Positions 26,324 to 35,894 are shown, counted from the stretch's first letter. The stretch is 64,000 nt of DNA from Chryseolinea soli (GCF_003589925.1 NZ_CP032382.1:5518001-5582000); one strand, 5' to 3'. Translations and numbers: made by a program. Notes: generated by a model not told the origin, from the letters alone.

Positions 26324-29300
26324 ATGAGCGAACAGTTACTCAAAGCCATTCTCCGTTTGTTTGCAGTAGTGGCCCGGGAAGACGACGTTACCCAGCAGGA
26401 GCGTGACCAGATCCGCCGTTTCCTCGACGAGCACTTAAGCCGCACATCCGTAGAGTCCTACCTGAAACTTTTCGACGAATACATCCACGGCCTTCCACCC
26501 CGAACCGGCGAACTCACCGAGGAGTTGGCCAGCGTGGAGAATCTCTGCCGCGAAGTGAACGCACAGCTCACCCAAAAACAAAAGGTGGTCATCGTGCTGG
26601 AACTCATCAACATCATCCAGGCCGACGGCAACATCTCGCCCCGCGAAGAAGCCCTGCTGAACGCCATCGGCGAAAACTTTAAAATTCCCACCGCCGACAT
26701 CGAGGCCATCAAGATCTTTATCCGCGGCCAAAATGCAAAAGCGTTGGACAACGATCATATCCTCATCGTAGACGCGTCGCCTGCCGGGCAAATACATAAA
26801 GCCCATCACCTGGAACGCGCGCACCTCAACGGCTTCGTTGCTGTGCTGCACGTTGCCCAGGCAGAGCTGTATTTCATCAAATACCTGGGGGGAACTGATG
26901 TGTACCTCAACGGTGTGCCCGTCAAGTCGGGTAGGATTGGGGTGCTCGCTGTGGGCAGCATGTTGCGCTGGGAAAAGGATGAGCCCGTCTACTATGGGGA
27001 CATTCTGAACCGCTTCAAGAAATTTGGGAGCTATCCCCGCCTTTCCTTCGAAGGCCGCAACATCAGCTTCAAATTCAAGAACGGCAAGCTCGGGTTGCGC
27101 GAGGTGAGCCTGGCCGAAGAATCGGGCAACCTCATTGCCCTCATGGGTGGCAGCGGCGCCGGCAAATCCACGCTCCTGCACGTGCTCAACGGCTCCGACG
27201 GCCCCTCGCAAGGCCAGGTGCTCATCAACGGCATCGACATACACAAAGAACCCAAGAAAATTGAAGGAGTGATTGGATTCGTGCCGCAGGACGACCTGCT
27301 GATCGAAGACCTCACCGTATACCAAAACCTGTATTTCGCCGCCAAACTGTGTTTCAGCGACAAGCCGGAAACCGAGATCGACACCCTCGTCATGAAAGTG
27401 CTGGAAGACCTCGGCCTGGCCGAAACAAAAGACCTGAAGGTGGGCTCGCCCTTGCGCAAGACCATCAGCGGCGGCCAGCGCAAACGCCTCAACATCGGGC
27501 TGGAGCTGCTGCGAGAACCGGCGGTACTTTTCTGTGACGAGCCCACCAGCGGCCTATCGTCGCGCGATTCCGAAAACATCATCGACCTGCTCAAAGAGCT
27601 TTCGCTGAAAGGCAAGCTGGTGTTCGCGGTGATCCACCAGCCCTCGTCCGACATCTTCAAAATGTTCGACAAGCTTTTGATCCTCGACTCGGGCGGCTAC
27701 CAGATCTATTATGGCAACCCCGTGGACTCGATCGTCTATTTCAAGAAAAGCATCAACCTGGTGAACAGCGACGAAGGGGAATGTCACGAATGCGGGAATG
27801 TGAACCCCGAGCAGATCTTCAACATCATCGAAACGAAAGTGATCAACGAGTACGGTCACTTCACCAACGAGCGCAAGATCTCGGCCGAACAGTGGAACAC
27901 CATCTTCAAAAACAACTACCGGCCCTTCTCGGTGGAGACCAGCAAGGAAGTGCCGCATTCCACGCTAAACATTCCCACCCGGTTCAAACAGGCGCACCTG
28001 TTTTCGATGCGCGACATCCAGGCGAAGATCCACAACCGGCAGTACATGATCATCAACCTGCTGGAAGCCCCCGTGCTGGCCTTTATCCTGGCCTTCATCG
28101 TGCGCTATTACAACGTGGACGATAAATTGCTGACGGGTTACTCGTTTGGCAAGAACCTGAACCTGCCGGCCTATCTTTTCATGAGTGTGATCGTGGCCCT
28201 GTTCATGGGCCTGACCGTGAGCGCGGAGGAGATCATCCGCGATCGCAAAATATTGAAACGCGAAGCTTTCCTGCACCTGAGCCGCAGCAGCTATATTCTC
28301 TCGAAGATCTCCATACTTTTCATCCTGTCGGCCATCCAAACCCTGGCCTTTGTGGCCGTGGGGAATTATATCCTGGAAATCAAGGGCATGTTCTTTCACC
28401 ATTGGTTCATCCTGTTTTCGGCGGCGTGCTTTGCCAACCTGTTGGGATTGAATATATCGTCGGCCTTTAACTCGGCGGTGACCATTTATATTTTGATCCC
28501 CTTGTTGCTGATTCCGCAACTCATCCTAAGCGGCGTGGTGGTGAAGTTCGACAAGCTGAATCCATCCATCGGCAACTCGGCTACGGTGCCGCTGGTGGGC
28601 GATCTCATGGCGTCGCGGTGGGCGTTTGAAGCGGCTATGGTCTCGCAATTCAAAGACAACCGCTATGAGCGGGAGTTTTATGTGTACGACAAAGTGATGG
28701 CCGACGCCGACTATCAAAAGGTATACTTCATTCCCGAGATCGAAACAAAGCTCCAGTATTGCCTCAATAATTTCAGATCCACCGACGCCGAAGTGAAGGC
28801 CCGGGTAACCACCGACCTGGAACTCATCCGGCGGGAGGTGTCGGAGACCCTCGAGGACACCGGACAAAAACTGGATGCCCTGGCCCGCCTGACACCAACC
28901 CAGTTCGACTCCGTCACCTATGCATCGGTGACGGGCTACCTGGAGCATTTGAAAAAGTATTACGTGAACCGCTACAATTCGGCGGACCAGTCGAAGGAGA
29001 AGAAATTGTATGATCTCACCAACACCCCCGAAAAGCAGGAAGCGTTCAACGCGTACCGCGAAGCCTACCACAACGAGGCGATCATGGAGTTGGTGAAAAA
29101 CCTGCAGGAAACCCACCGCATCGTGGAGATGGATGGCAAGCTGATCCAGAAGATCTATCCCATCTACAAAGACCCGGACCCCGAACACGCCATCGACTTC
29201 AACGCGCAGTTCTACATGCCGGCCAAACATTTCATGAGCCGGAATATCGACACGTTCTATTTCAACACGGGCGTGATCTGGTCCATGTCGCTGGTACTGG

Positions 29301-29383
29301 CCCTGATGCTGTATTTCGATGTGCTGCGACGGATCATTGACGGCATCGGCAACCTGTCGAATCCTTTGTACCGGAAGAAATAA
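26324..29383 (+). CDS. ABCG-type transporter fused to TerB-like and FHA-like domains
   Basis: The 1019-residue protein has an N-terminal helical TerB-like domain (about residues 5-140), with a repeated pattern of acidic turns (QADGNISPREEALL). A small beta domain resembling FHA follows (about 145-235, with KYLGGTDVYLNGVPVKSG). Next is an ABC ATPase with Walker A GGSGAGKST (about 274-282), signature ISGGQRKRL (about 381) and Walker B VLFCDEPTSGLSS (about 400). An ABC2-type membrane region (about 560-760) is interrupted by a long cytoplasmic or periplasmic charged domain (about 770-970) before a last helix near 990. The domain order ATPase-membrane is that of ABCG (White-type) half-transporters. 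The FHA-like and TerB-like parts suggest regulation by a phosphoprotein or metal; substrate unknown. Confidence 0.85.
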   Translation: MSEQLLKAILRLFAVVAREDDVTQQERDQIRRFLDEHLSRTSVESYLKLFDEYIHGLPPRTGELTEELASVENLCREVNAQLTQKQKVVIVLELINIIQADGNISPREEALLNAIGENFKIPTADIEAIKIFIRGQNAKALDNDHILIVDASPAGQIHKAHHLERAHLNGFVAVLHVAQAELYFIKYLGGTDVYLNGVPVKSGRIGVLAVGSMLRWEKDEPVYYGDILNRFKKFGSYPRLSFEGRNISFKFKNGKLGLREVSLAEESGNLIALMGGSGAGKSTLLHVLNGSDGPSQGQVLINGIDIHKEPKKIEGVIGFVPQDDLLIEDLTVYQNLYFAAKLCFSDKPETEIDTLVMKVLEDLGLAETKDLKVGSPLRKTISGGQRKRLNIGLELLREPAVLFCDEPTSGLSSRDSENIIDLLKELSLKGKLVFAVIHQPSSDIFKMFDKLLILDSGGYQIYYGNPVDSIVYFKKSINLVNSDEGECHECGNVNPEQIFNIIETKVINEYGHFTNERKISAEQWNTIFKNNYRPFSVETSKEVPHSTLNIPTRFKQAHLFSMRDIQAKIHNRQYMIINLLEAPVLAFILAFIVRYYNVDDKLLTGYSFGKNLNLPAYLFMSVIVALFMGLTVSAEEIIRDRKILKREAFLHLSRSSYILSKISILFILSAIQTLAFVAVGNYILEIKGMFFHHWFILFSAACFANLLGLNISSAFNSAVTIYILIPLLLIPQLILSGVVVKFDKLNPSIGNSATVPLVGDLMASRWAFEAAMVSQFKDNRYEREFYVYDKVMADADYQKVYFIPEIETKLQYCLNNFRSTDAEVKARVTTDLELIRREVSETLEDTGQKLDALARLTPTQFDSVTYASVTGYLEHLKKYYVNRYNSADQSKEKKLYDLTNTPEKQEAFNAYREAYHNEAIMELVKNLQETHRIVEMDGKLIQKIYPIYKDPDPEHAIDFNAQFYMPAKHFMSRNIDTFYFNTGVIWSMSLVLALMLYFDVLRRIIDGIGNLSNPLYRKK

Positions 29384-29397
29384 ACACGTTACTTTCG
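29365..29397 (+). promoter_or_regulatory. Bacteroidota-type promoter for the YdcF-like gene
   Basis: tttg at 29365-29368, then 20 bases, then ttactttcg at 29389-29397, matches the Bacteroidota -33 TTTG and -7 TAnnTTTG pattern. The upstream half lies inside the last codons of the ABC gene. The start codon at 29439 is about 40 bases downstream. Confidence 0.5.
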
Positions 29398-29438
29398 TGA
29401 ACAGGAGTCCACTTTTTTCATACTAGCGACAAACGACT

Positions 29439-30203
29439 ATGTTCTTCATTCTTTCCAAGACCTTGAGTTACCTGGCCATGCCGTTCACCGTGATTTGTGT
29501 GCTGCTGGCCCTGTCGGTGATCCTCAAGCCTGCCAAGTGGCGAAAGCGCTGCTTTTGGTCGGGGTTCGGAATGCTGCTGTTCTTTTCCAACGGTTTTATT
29601 TCCAACGCGGTGATGCACTGGTGGGAGATCCCAACTGTAGCCTATAAGGACATGCGACCCCACCAACTGGGCATTGTGCTCACAGGGTCCACGCTTCCTT
29701 TCCTCAAACCCGAGGACCGCGTTTATTTCCAACGCGGCGCCGATCGCGTCACGCACACCGTACAATTGTATTCCCTGGGATTGGTCAAGAAAATACTCAT
29801 CAGCGGTGGCAGCGGCATGCTGCTGCACGAAGAAGAGCCCGAGGCGAACAAGTTTCGCAAGGCCATGATCCTGATGGGCGTGGCCCCGGAAGATATCTAT
29901 ATCGAAAACGAGACCCGCAACACTTACGAGTCGGCCGTGGCCGTAAAGCCGATGCTGGACTCGCTGCACTATGAAGCAAAGGATTGTCTGCTCATCACTT
30001 CGGCATTTCACATGCGCCGTTCGCTGGCCTGCTATCGCAAAGCGGGCGTGGAGCTGGAGCCCTTCTCCACCGACTTCTATGCGCACCCCAGCATTTGGGG
30101 ATTTGAAAACATCTTTCCCCAATTGGATTCCATCATGATCTGGAACAAGCTGGCTAAGGAATGGGTCGGGATGGCGGCGTATAAACTGGCCGGCTATATC
30201 TAG
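29439..30203 (+). CDS. YdcF/ElyC-like DUF218 membrane protein
   Basis: The 254-residue protein has two N-terminal membrane segments (about 8-28 and 38-58) and a DUF218 domain (about 75-230). That domain carries the typical blocks LGIVLTGS, RVTHTVQLYSLGLVKKILISGG, ENETRNTYESA and LLITSAFHMRRSLACYRKAG. The E. coli relative ElyC influences envelope biogenesis; the biochemical role of the family is not settled. The rhodanese lipoprotein gene is 55 nt downstream. Confidence 0.85.
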   Translation: MFFILSKTLSYLAMPFTVICVLLALSVILKPAKWRKRCFWSGFGMLLFFSNGFISNAVMHWWEIPTVAYKDMRPHQLGIVLTGSTLPFLKPEDRVYFQRGADRVTHTVQLYSLGLVKKILISGGSGMLLHEEEPEANKFRKAMILMGVAPEDIYIENETRNTYESAVAVKPMLDSLHYEAKDCLLITSAFHMRRSLACYRKAGVELEPFSTDFYAHPSIWGFENIFPQLDSIMIWNKLAKEWVGMAAYKLAGYI

Positions 30204-30258
30204 CGGCGCAACGGAATTATTTCTGACGAAAATGCATTCATTTTAAAAGAACCAAACT

Positions 30259-30699
30259 ATGAGTATGAACCTAACAACCCTCCTGATCCTATTGTCCTTA
30301 ACGGGCTGCTCGCCCGATAAGAAGGAAGCAAAGACCGAGACAGAAACCGCTGTAGCGACGCCGCAATCCAGGGCGGTGAACGATGTGCTGGAACCTGCCG
30401 ACTTCAAACAGAAACTGGCCGCCAATACAGGCGCTGTACTACTCGATGTGCGCACGCCCGAAGAGGTCGCCGAGGGGGCTCTTCCCGGGGCGGTGAACAT
30501 CAATTTTAACGCACCTGATTTTAAGGAAAAGATCGCCGCACTGGATAAGACAAAACCTTATTTTGTTTATTGTAAAGTGGGTGGCCGGAGCGGCAAGGCG
30601 GCAACGTTAATGAATGAAAGTGGTTTTCAAGAAGTCCATAATCTCAAAGGGGGTTATGATGCGTGGGTAGGGCAGGGGTTGGCAGTGGAGAAGAAGTAA
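30259..30699 (+). CDS. rhodanese-domain lipoprotein
   Basis: The 146-residue product has a lipoprotein signal (SLTGC, C17), a short acidic/threonine linker and one rhodanese domain (about 42-143). The domain carries LLDVRTPEEVAEGALPGAVNI and the active-site loop CKVGGR with C105. This makes it a potential periplasmic sulfurtransferase or persulfide carrier. The six-residue loop C-x-x-G-G-R is that of single-domain sulfurtransferases such as GlpE/PspE. A hairpin with a T-run follows 58 bases after the stop. Confidence 0.88.
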   Translation: MSMNLTTLLILLSLTGCSPDKKEAKTETETAVATPQSRAVNDVLEPADFKQKLAANTGAVLLDVRTPEEVAEGALPGAVNINFNAPDFKEKIAALDKTKPYFVYCKVGGRSGKAATLMNESGFQEVHNLKGGYDAWVGQGLAVEKK

Positions 30700-30757
30700 A
30701 TTTTCACCGCAAAAGGCGCGGAGGACGCGGACGCAATGAGAACGCAGAGAAAATACA

Positions 30758-30790
30758 AAAGTCAGCGCGTGAGCGCTGACTTTCTTTTTT
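30758..30790. terminator. terminator hairpin between converging genes
   Basis: aaagtcagcgc (30758-30768) pairs with gcgctgacttt (30773-30783) over loop gtga, then cttttttt-like T-rich bases to 30790. A run of A precedes the stem, so it could also serve the SGNH-like gene that converges from the other strand. The bases just upstream (30704-30750: accgcaaaaggcgcggagga and related) resemble the ctttgcg repeat family. Confidence 0.8.
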
Positions 30791-30818
30791 ATAGGTTCAG
30801 GTTTAGGTTAAGTTCTAT

Positions 30819-32363
30819 CTACTGTACGGGCAACTCGTTGCCGGCAAAGTTGTTGGGGTTGCAGAGGGGGATGCCGGATTTGAATTTTGCATTGATGGCG
30901 GTGATGAAGGCGTTGGCCAGGTAGCCGTTGCCGCGCGCGTTCGGGTAAACGCCATCAAGTCCGAAACCTCCAAACGGAGGGGAGATGGATGCGGTGATGG
31001 TGGCTCCGTTGACCCTGGCGCCATTTGTTTTCAGCGAAGCCAGGATGGCGTTGGCGTCCACGAACGCAAGCCGGTCAGCATGGGCATCCACCGCTGTTTT
31101 GATGATGCCGTTGAAGGCGCTGATGCTGGCTTGGATCTGGGTGATCTCTTGCGGGATTAGGATTAGGTCGTCGCCCTTCAAAGCTTGGGCGTTGGCACTG
31201 CTGGTGTTGGTGAGCGGGGCCGACACACCGTTCACACCGTTGGCGCCCAGATTAGCACCGATATAAGATCCTGCGGTCAGGCAGACATAATCCCGTTTGG
31301 TGGGGTCGATAGCATCAAATTTCGTTTGTCTCGCAATGGCATAGGGTTTCAAACCTGCGTACGGGCCGGCCATATAGGGTTCGAGATTGGTCAGGGTCTC
31401 GTCGTTGATCAGGATGGGGTTGTTGCCCGCGATGTAGGTCAGTTTTCGGTAGGCGGCTTCATCGGCTGTGATAATCTGGTTGGCGACCATCGCGTCCAGA
31501 AAGGCATTATAGTTTACGGCCAATTGCGACGTGAGATACGCGGCCGTAGCGGCATCGAGTGGAATGGGGTTATAGGCCACCGTGCTAAAGAACGGCAGGC
31601 TGGTAACGTCGGGGATATTGGCCACAACGCCCTTTGCGTTGGCTGAGGCGGAAAGCATTGTATTGAGGGCCGTGTTATAGCGAGTGTTAAAATCATCGTT
31701 CGTGGTCAACGGCACGGCCGCTGATGCACCGGCGGTGGCATAGCCCAACACGTCGTCGTTGCCCAGCCAGAAAGTCAGGAACGTACCGCCATTGCCAAAC
31801 GCCTTGGCTGCGTCACCAATGATTGTGGACACACTAGGAATTGACGCGATGCGGCCATAGTAGGGATTGTAGGCGGGATTCTGCGGAACAGCCGGGCCGC
31901 CAGTTTGAGGGATCAGGGAAAGGAGCAACGTGGTGGCCGGCACGGCAAAGTTGTTCAGGTTGGCCGAACCGCTGTAGGGCGCCAGGGCCTTGCCGCCATC
32001 ACCCGGTTTTGGTGTTGGGCCGGGAGAACCTGTCGTGGGATTGATCTTGAGATAAAGTCGTCCGGCCGTGCAATTGGCCGCAGGGTTGTAGCAGCCGTTC
32101 TCCGACGCTACATCCGGCTGTGTAAACGTTCCCCCGCCCACAGCCTGCATCTGTTGGGCCAAGATCCTAACGAAGGAGGCGTCTTGTCCAGCCGTATACA
32201 ACGCGCCGTTCATAAAGCCGGTAGACAGGCCGCTGCCCACGGAAATCATCTTGGTGAAGTCTGCCTCACCCGCTGTGGGCTCGGCGGTTTCGGGGAAATC
32301 GTATGTACAAGCACCCGCCATCATGCCGAAGGCCAGGGCGAAATATTTTCTGCTGTTTCTCAT
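30819..32363 (-). CDS. SGNH/GDSL-hydrolase-like lipoprotein with altered catalytic motifs
   Basis: The 514-residue product has a lipoprotein signal (MAGAC, C19) and the overall layout of the Bacteroidota SGNH lipoproteins encoded beside TonB receptors. These include an N-terminal block followed by GALYTAGQDASFVRILAQQM, a mid block WLGNDDVLGYAT and a late block DGVYPNARGNGYLA. The expected block I serine (G-D/N-S-L) is read as G43-S44-G45-L46. The block III Asn (GxND) is D203 in GNDD. The catalytic histidine of D-x-x-H is Y473 (D470-G-V-Y). All three are unusual, so it may be a binding protein rather than an esterase. It lies 19 nt behind the receptor gene in the same operon. Confidence 0.72.
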   Translation of the reverse strand: MRNSRKYFALAFGMMAGACTYDFPETAEPTAGEADFTKMISVGSGLSTGFMNGALYTAGQDASFVRILAQQMQAVGGGTFTQPDVASENGCYNPAANCTAGRLYLKINPTTGSPGPTPKPGDGGKALAPYSGSANLNNFAVPATTLLLSLIPQTGGPAVPQNPAYNPYYGRIASIPSVSTIIGDAAKAFGNGGTFLTFWLGNDDVLGYATAGASAAVPLTTNDDFNTRYNTALNTMLSASANAKGVVANIPDVTSLPFFSTVAYNPIPLDAATAAYLTSQLAVNYNAFLDAMVANQIITADEAAYRKLTYIAGNNPILINDETLTNLEPYMAGPYAGLKPYAIARQTKFDAIDPTKRDYVCLTAGSYIGANLGANGVNGVSAPLTNTSSANAQALKGDDLILIPQEITQIQASISAFNGIIKTAVDAHADRLAFVDANAILASLKTNGARVNGATITASISPPFGGFGLDGVYPNARGNGYLANAFITAINAKFKSGIPLCNPNNFAGNELPVQ

Positions 32364-32382
32364 AGCTTAAACCGGTTGGGGA

Positions 32383-35304
32383 TTAATTCATCAATTGATC
32401 AAAAGTGATGGATATGTAATAGATGGCACCCAAGGTCGGGCCGCCATAGTTCAGCACATAGCGCTTGTTGAAAATGTCGGAGCCTCCGAGTTTGAAGGTC
32501 GACTTCATCGCTTTCACCTTGTAGCTCACTTGTGCATCCATCAGACCCACGGCGGGTACATTGCCCTGGGCAAACGTGGCTTCCCACAGAAAGCCTGCCT
32601 GCCAGCGATAGGCGAGATTGAACCCGATCTTCTCGGTCACCTTCCGGTTGCCGAACGTCAGGTTGAATTTATGCTCAGGTGTATTGAACTCCGATAAGTA
32701 GCCGTCGCCCAGTTCCTGGTTCAGCTTGTTCCAGTTATAGTTACCACCCACTTTGTAGCCGCGGGGAAGGCTGTACTCCAAACCGATGGCTGCGCCTTGC
32801 GCGCTCACGCGTTTGCTGAGGTTGGTGTAGGCTGAGTAAGAATTCTGGCGACCATTCTCATCCGTTCCCGGGGTGAGGAGGGTAGAAGCGTTGCGAATGT
32901 TTTGTTCGGTGGGTGCAGTCGCCGTGAGATCGAGCGGGCCTGCCGCCTGGCGGAGGATCACTTGCGTGATGAAGTTGTCATACGAGTTGTGATAGTAGAC
33001 GAGGTCGAACAGCAACCGGTCGCCGAGCAAACCTTTGTAGCCGACTTCGATGGCCTTCACTTTCTCCGGTGTCACAGGCTTGGCATCCGTGACGGGCGTG
33101 AGCTGGGCAAGTGCCTCGGGATCGGCAATGGCCAAACCGGCATTGGAGCCGCTGTAGGCGCCCTTGCCCGCCTTTGACGCCACGACGGCGGTATAGCGGT
33201 TCACAGACGCCACGGTATAGGCGTTCTCGAAAATGTTATACGCCTTGGCATATTCAGGCAAGCCGCCCAATAGCCGGTACGATAACACGTCGAGGTTGAT
33301 GTGCTGGCCTTGCGTGGTCGGGTTGCGGAAACCGCTTTGATAAGACACGCGGAAATTGTGGTTTGGCGTGGGCGAGTACACCGCCGAAATGCGCGGGTTC
33401 ACCAGGCCTTTAAAGTTCTCGTTCTTGTCGTAGCGCAGCGAACCGGTGAGCTTCACTTTGTCGGCAAAGAATTTCTTGGCCGCTTGAATGTAGGCACCCA
33501 CTTCCTGGATGGTGATGTTGTTGCCGGCCGTGTCGGCAAAAATGGTTCCGTTGGAATTCAGATCGTAGAGCCGGTAGCTGGCGCCAATCATCAGGTCCAT
33601 GAAGTCGATCTGGTTTTTGAAATCGTACTTGCCTTCGAAATGATAGAGCGCGGTCTTGTCGTCGAACAAAGAGCCGCCGGGGATCACCGACGAACGGGCC
33701 TTGCTTTTCGCATTGTCAAATTCAGGCGTCCCTGGTTTGTACATGCCTACGTTTGCTGCGTCTCTGGCTATATTGTGCGCAGCTTCTCGTTGTTCGATCG
33801 TGCCCAGATCTCCAGGATTAACGCCCCCTCCCTTCAAAGCTCCCAGATAGGCGACGGCATATTGAGCAAACCAGTCATTGTCGGCCTTCCACGCGCGATT
33901 AACCAGCACGCCGGTTAGGTCAGCAATGTAGGAATCACCGGAATTTTCGAGCGTGGCATAGCCTCTTAGGAAAAAATTGCTGCCTTTTAACTCGACCTTG
34001 TGTTGTTGGATGCTAAAGTCTTTCAGAGAGTAACGTTGTGCGCCTGTGTAGACCGAAGTACCGGCGCCGTAATTCAACGCATAAAGCAATTCAACCTTAT
34101 CATTGATGCGATAGTTCAAGCCGACGTTTGCCTTGAAGTTGTGAGCGTTGTAATCTACCAGGTATTGCTCGGCATATGCTGAGCGCGACACAATGTCGGT
34201 GGGGAGGCTGCCAAGGTAGTTGCCTAACCCTGCTCCATTAACTACGTTTTGAAATCCAGGATTCAAACCCAGCAACGCAATATTCGTCGATACTTCATCG
34301 CCAAAGGCATGAACCCTGTCGGCACCAGGGTTCTTGGAATAGCCCGGGTTAACTGCGGCATTTTTGTCCTGCGTATTCGTGCCATACCAATCGGTGGCCT
34401 TGCTATAAGAAAGAGCCACCTTGAAAGCAAACCGGTTGTTGAACGCCTTAGCATAGCGGATCGCACCTTCATACATGGGCTTGGCCGAACCGGGGCCGAT
34501 CTTGGTGCCGTCATAAGAGTTGAGGTCGGAGTCGCCGATGTGGTTCACACCCATCTTGGCGAAGGCGCTAAGGCCTTGATATTCGAATGGGTTCTTGCTG
34601 TTCACCAGCAAAATGCCGTTGAAGGCGTTGGGACCATAAAGGGCTGAAGCCGATCCCGGGATAAATTCCACGCTCTCCACGTCGAGTTCGGATGGACCGT
34701 TGAGGTTACCGATGGGAAAGTTCAGCGCGGGGGCTTGCGTATCCATCCCGTCCGTGAGCTGGACGAAGCGGGTGTTACCCGTGGAGTTGAAACCGCGGGC
34801 GTTGATGATCTGGAAGTTCACGCTGCTCTGCGTCATGTCCAGACCTTTCATGTTGATGAGGCCCTTGTAGTAGTTCTCGCTGGCCGTGTTCTGCACACCG
34901 AGAATGTCCATCTTCTCGATAGACACTGGCGATTGCATGATGGCTTCTTCCGCCCGGCTGGCCGACACCACGATCTCCTGACCTAAGATGGTTTGTTCCT
35001 CCATCTTGATGTCGAGCCCCGCAGTAGTGGCATTGCTCACTTCGATTTCCTGGCTGCGGAAACCTACGAACGAGAAGTTGAGGGTAAAGGGAGGGGCGTC
35101 GTTCACTTTCAACGTGTAGGCCCCATTCACATCGGTAACGGTGCCGATCACACGGCCTTTCACCACAATGTTCACCCCGGCGAGGGGTTCTCCGCTCACC
35201 CCATCGGTCACCTTTCCCGAAATGGTGGTTTGGGCAAAAACGGCGGTGATCGCCAGCAGCAGAAGGGCAACGGAAACCCCGGCATGCTTGTAAAATCTCT
35301 TCAT
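32383..35304 (-). CDS. TonB-dependent outer-membrane receptor, paired with SGNH-like lipoprotein
   Basis: The start was set at ATG 35304 (MKRFYKHAGVSVALLLLAIT); upstream codons add a non-signal extension. The 973-residue protein has a signal peptide (to VFAQ), a carboxypeptidase-D-like domain (about 25-105), the TonB-box-like stretch EIVVSASRAEEAI, a plug with INARGFNSTGNTRFVQLTDG, and a barrel that ends in ISITFDQLMN. It has no STN domain. The pairing with a surface SGNH-like lipoprotein is recurrent in Bacteroidota and suggests a joint ligand, perhaps a lipid or ester, but this is inference. A good promoter lies 76-105 bases upstream. Confidence 0.92.
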   Translation of the reverse strand: MKRFYKHAGVSVALLLLAITAVFAQTTISGKVTDGVSGEPLAGVNIVVKGRVIGTVTDVNGAYTLKVNDAPPFTLNFSFVGFRSQEIEVSNATTAGLDIKMEEQTILGQEIVVSASRAEEAIMQSPVSIEKMDILGVQNTASENYYKGLINMKGLDMTQSSVNFQIINARGFNSTGNTRFVQLTDGMDTQAPALNFPIGNLNGPSELDVESVEFIPGSASALYGPNAFNGILLVNSKNPFEYQGLSAFAKMGVNHIGDSDLNSYDGTKIGPGSAKPMYEGAIRYAKAFNNRFAFKVALSYSKATDWYGTNTQDKNAAVNPGYSKNPGADRVHAFGDEVSTNIALLGLNPGFQNVVNGAGLGNYLGSLPTDIVSRSAYAEQYLVDYNAHNFKANVGLNYRINDKVELLYALNYGAGTSVYTGAQRYSLKDFSIQQHKVELKGSNFFLRGYATLENSGDSYIADLTGVLVNRAWKADNDWFAQYAVAYLGALKGGGVNPGDLGTIEQREAAHNIARDAANVGMYKPGTPEFDNAKSKARSSVIPGGSLFDDKTALYHFEGKYDFKNQIDFMDLMIGASYRLYDLNSNGTIFADTAGNNITIQEVGAYIQAAKKFFADKVKLTGSLRYDKNENFKGLVNPRISAVYSPTPNHNFRVSYQSGFRNPTTQGQHINLDVLSYRLLGGLPEYAKAYNIFENAYTVASVNRYTAVVASKAGKGAYSGSNAGLAIADPEALAQLTPVTDAKPVTPEKVKAIEVGYKGLLGDRLLFDLVYYHNSYDNFITQVILRQAAGPLDLTATAPTEQNIRNASTLLTPGTDENGRQNSYSAYTNLSKRVSAQGAAIGLEYSLPRGYKVGGNYNWNKLNQELGDGYLSEFNTPEHKFNLTFGNRKVTEKIGFNLAYRWQAGFLWEATFAQGNVPAVGLMDAQVSYKVKAMKSTFKLGGSDIFNKRYVLNYGGPTLGAIYYISITFDQLMN

Positions 35305-35379
35305 AAACGTTTTGGGTTTAGTGACTTTTATGAAAAAACAGCTGGGCACAAAATGGTATGCATACCGAGCTTTTTTTTA

Positions 35380-35409
35380 GCAAAGTACAAAAAAATAGCA
35401 AAAAGCAAA
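35380..35409 (-). promoter_or_regulatory. Bacteroidota-type promoter for the TonB receptor/SGNH operon
   Basis: On the minus strand, TTTG (complement of 35406-35409) is followed after 18 bases by TACTTTGC (complement of 35380-35387), a near-perfect -33/-7 pair. It lies upstream of the receptor start at 35304. Confidence 0.65.
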
Positions 35410-35456
35410 CGTTTGTGGGAGGGTTTGACTATCGCAGCCGGCTCAAAAACGAGCAA

Positions 35457-35789
35457 TTATTGATTCTCTTTCCGCAGGTGTTGCACCAACCGCTCGCACA
35501 CCGCGTTCAGTTCGCCCGCCATATATTCGTCGCCGGTAGCCGACAACGCACTCTGCGCCAGCCCGCCAATGCAGTCTATATAAAAGCGCTTCATATCCTC
35601 CACAGGCATATCTTTTGACCACAAATCGATGCGCAGGGTGTTCTTCTGCGTATGGTCCCACAGTGCCACGCTGATCGACTTGGTTTCCGACAGCCCCGGA
35701 TCCGGCTTATCGGTCGCTTCCCACAGGATCTTCTCCGGCACATTATTCTGATCGAGCTCTACAGTAAAGTTGATAGATGATTTTTTCAT
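35457..35789 (-). CDS. gldC: gliding motility protein GldC
   Basis: The 110-residue protein has the GldC profile throughout: KSSINFTVELDQNNVPEKI, the ATDKPDPGLSETKSISVALW block, WDHTQKNTLRIDLW, KDMPVEDMKRFYIDCIGGLA and a helical C-terminus. GldC is a small cytoplasmic protein linked to gliding motility and T9SS in Bacteroidota. It is useful but often not essential there. It is single here, without gldB next to it. The start codon is preceded closely by taacttgc on its strand, which may be a -7 element and would give a very short leader. Confidence 0.9.
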   Translation of the reverse strand: MKKSSINFTVELDQNNVPEKILWEATDKPDPGLSETKSISVALWDHTQKNTLRIDLWSKDMPVEDMKRFYIDCIGGLAQSALSATGDEYMAGELNAVCERLVQHLRKENQ

Positions 35790-35894
35790 GGGCGCAAGTT
35801 AATGAGTGGGTAGGTTTGGTTGGGGGGTTGGGGGAGGTTTTTTCGTGGGGGATTTCCCGATAGGAATGAAAGATTTCCCTGAGCCGTTTGAAAA

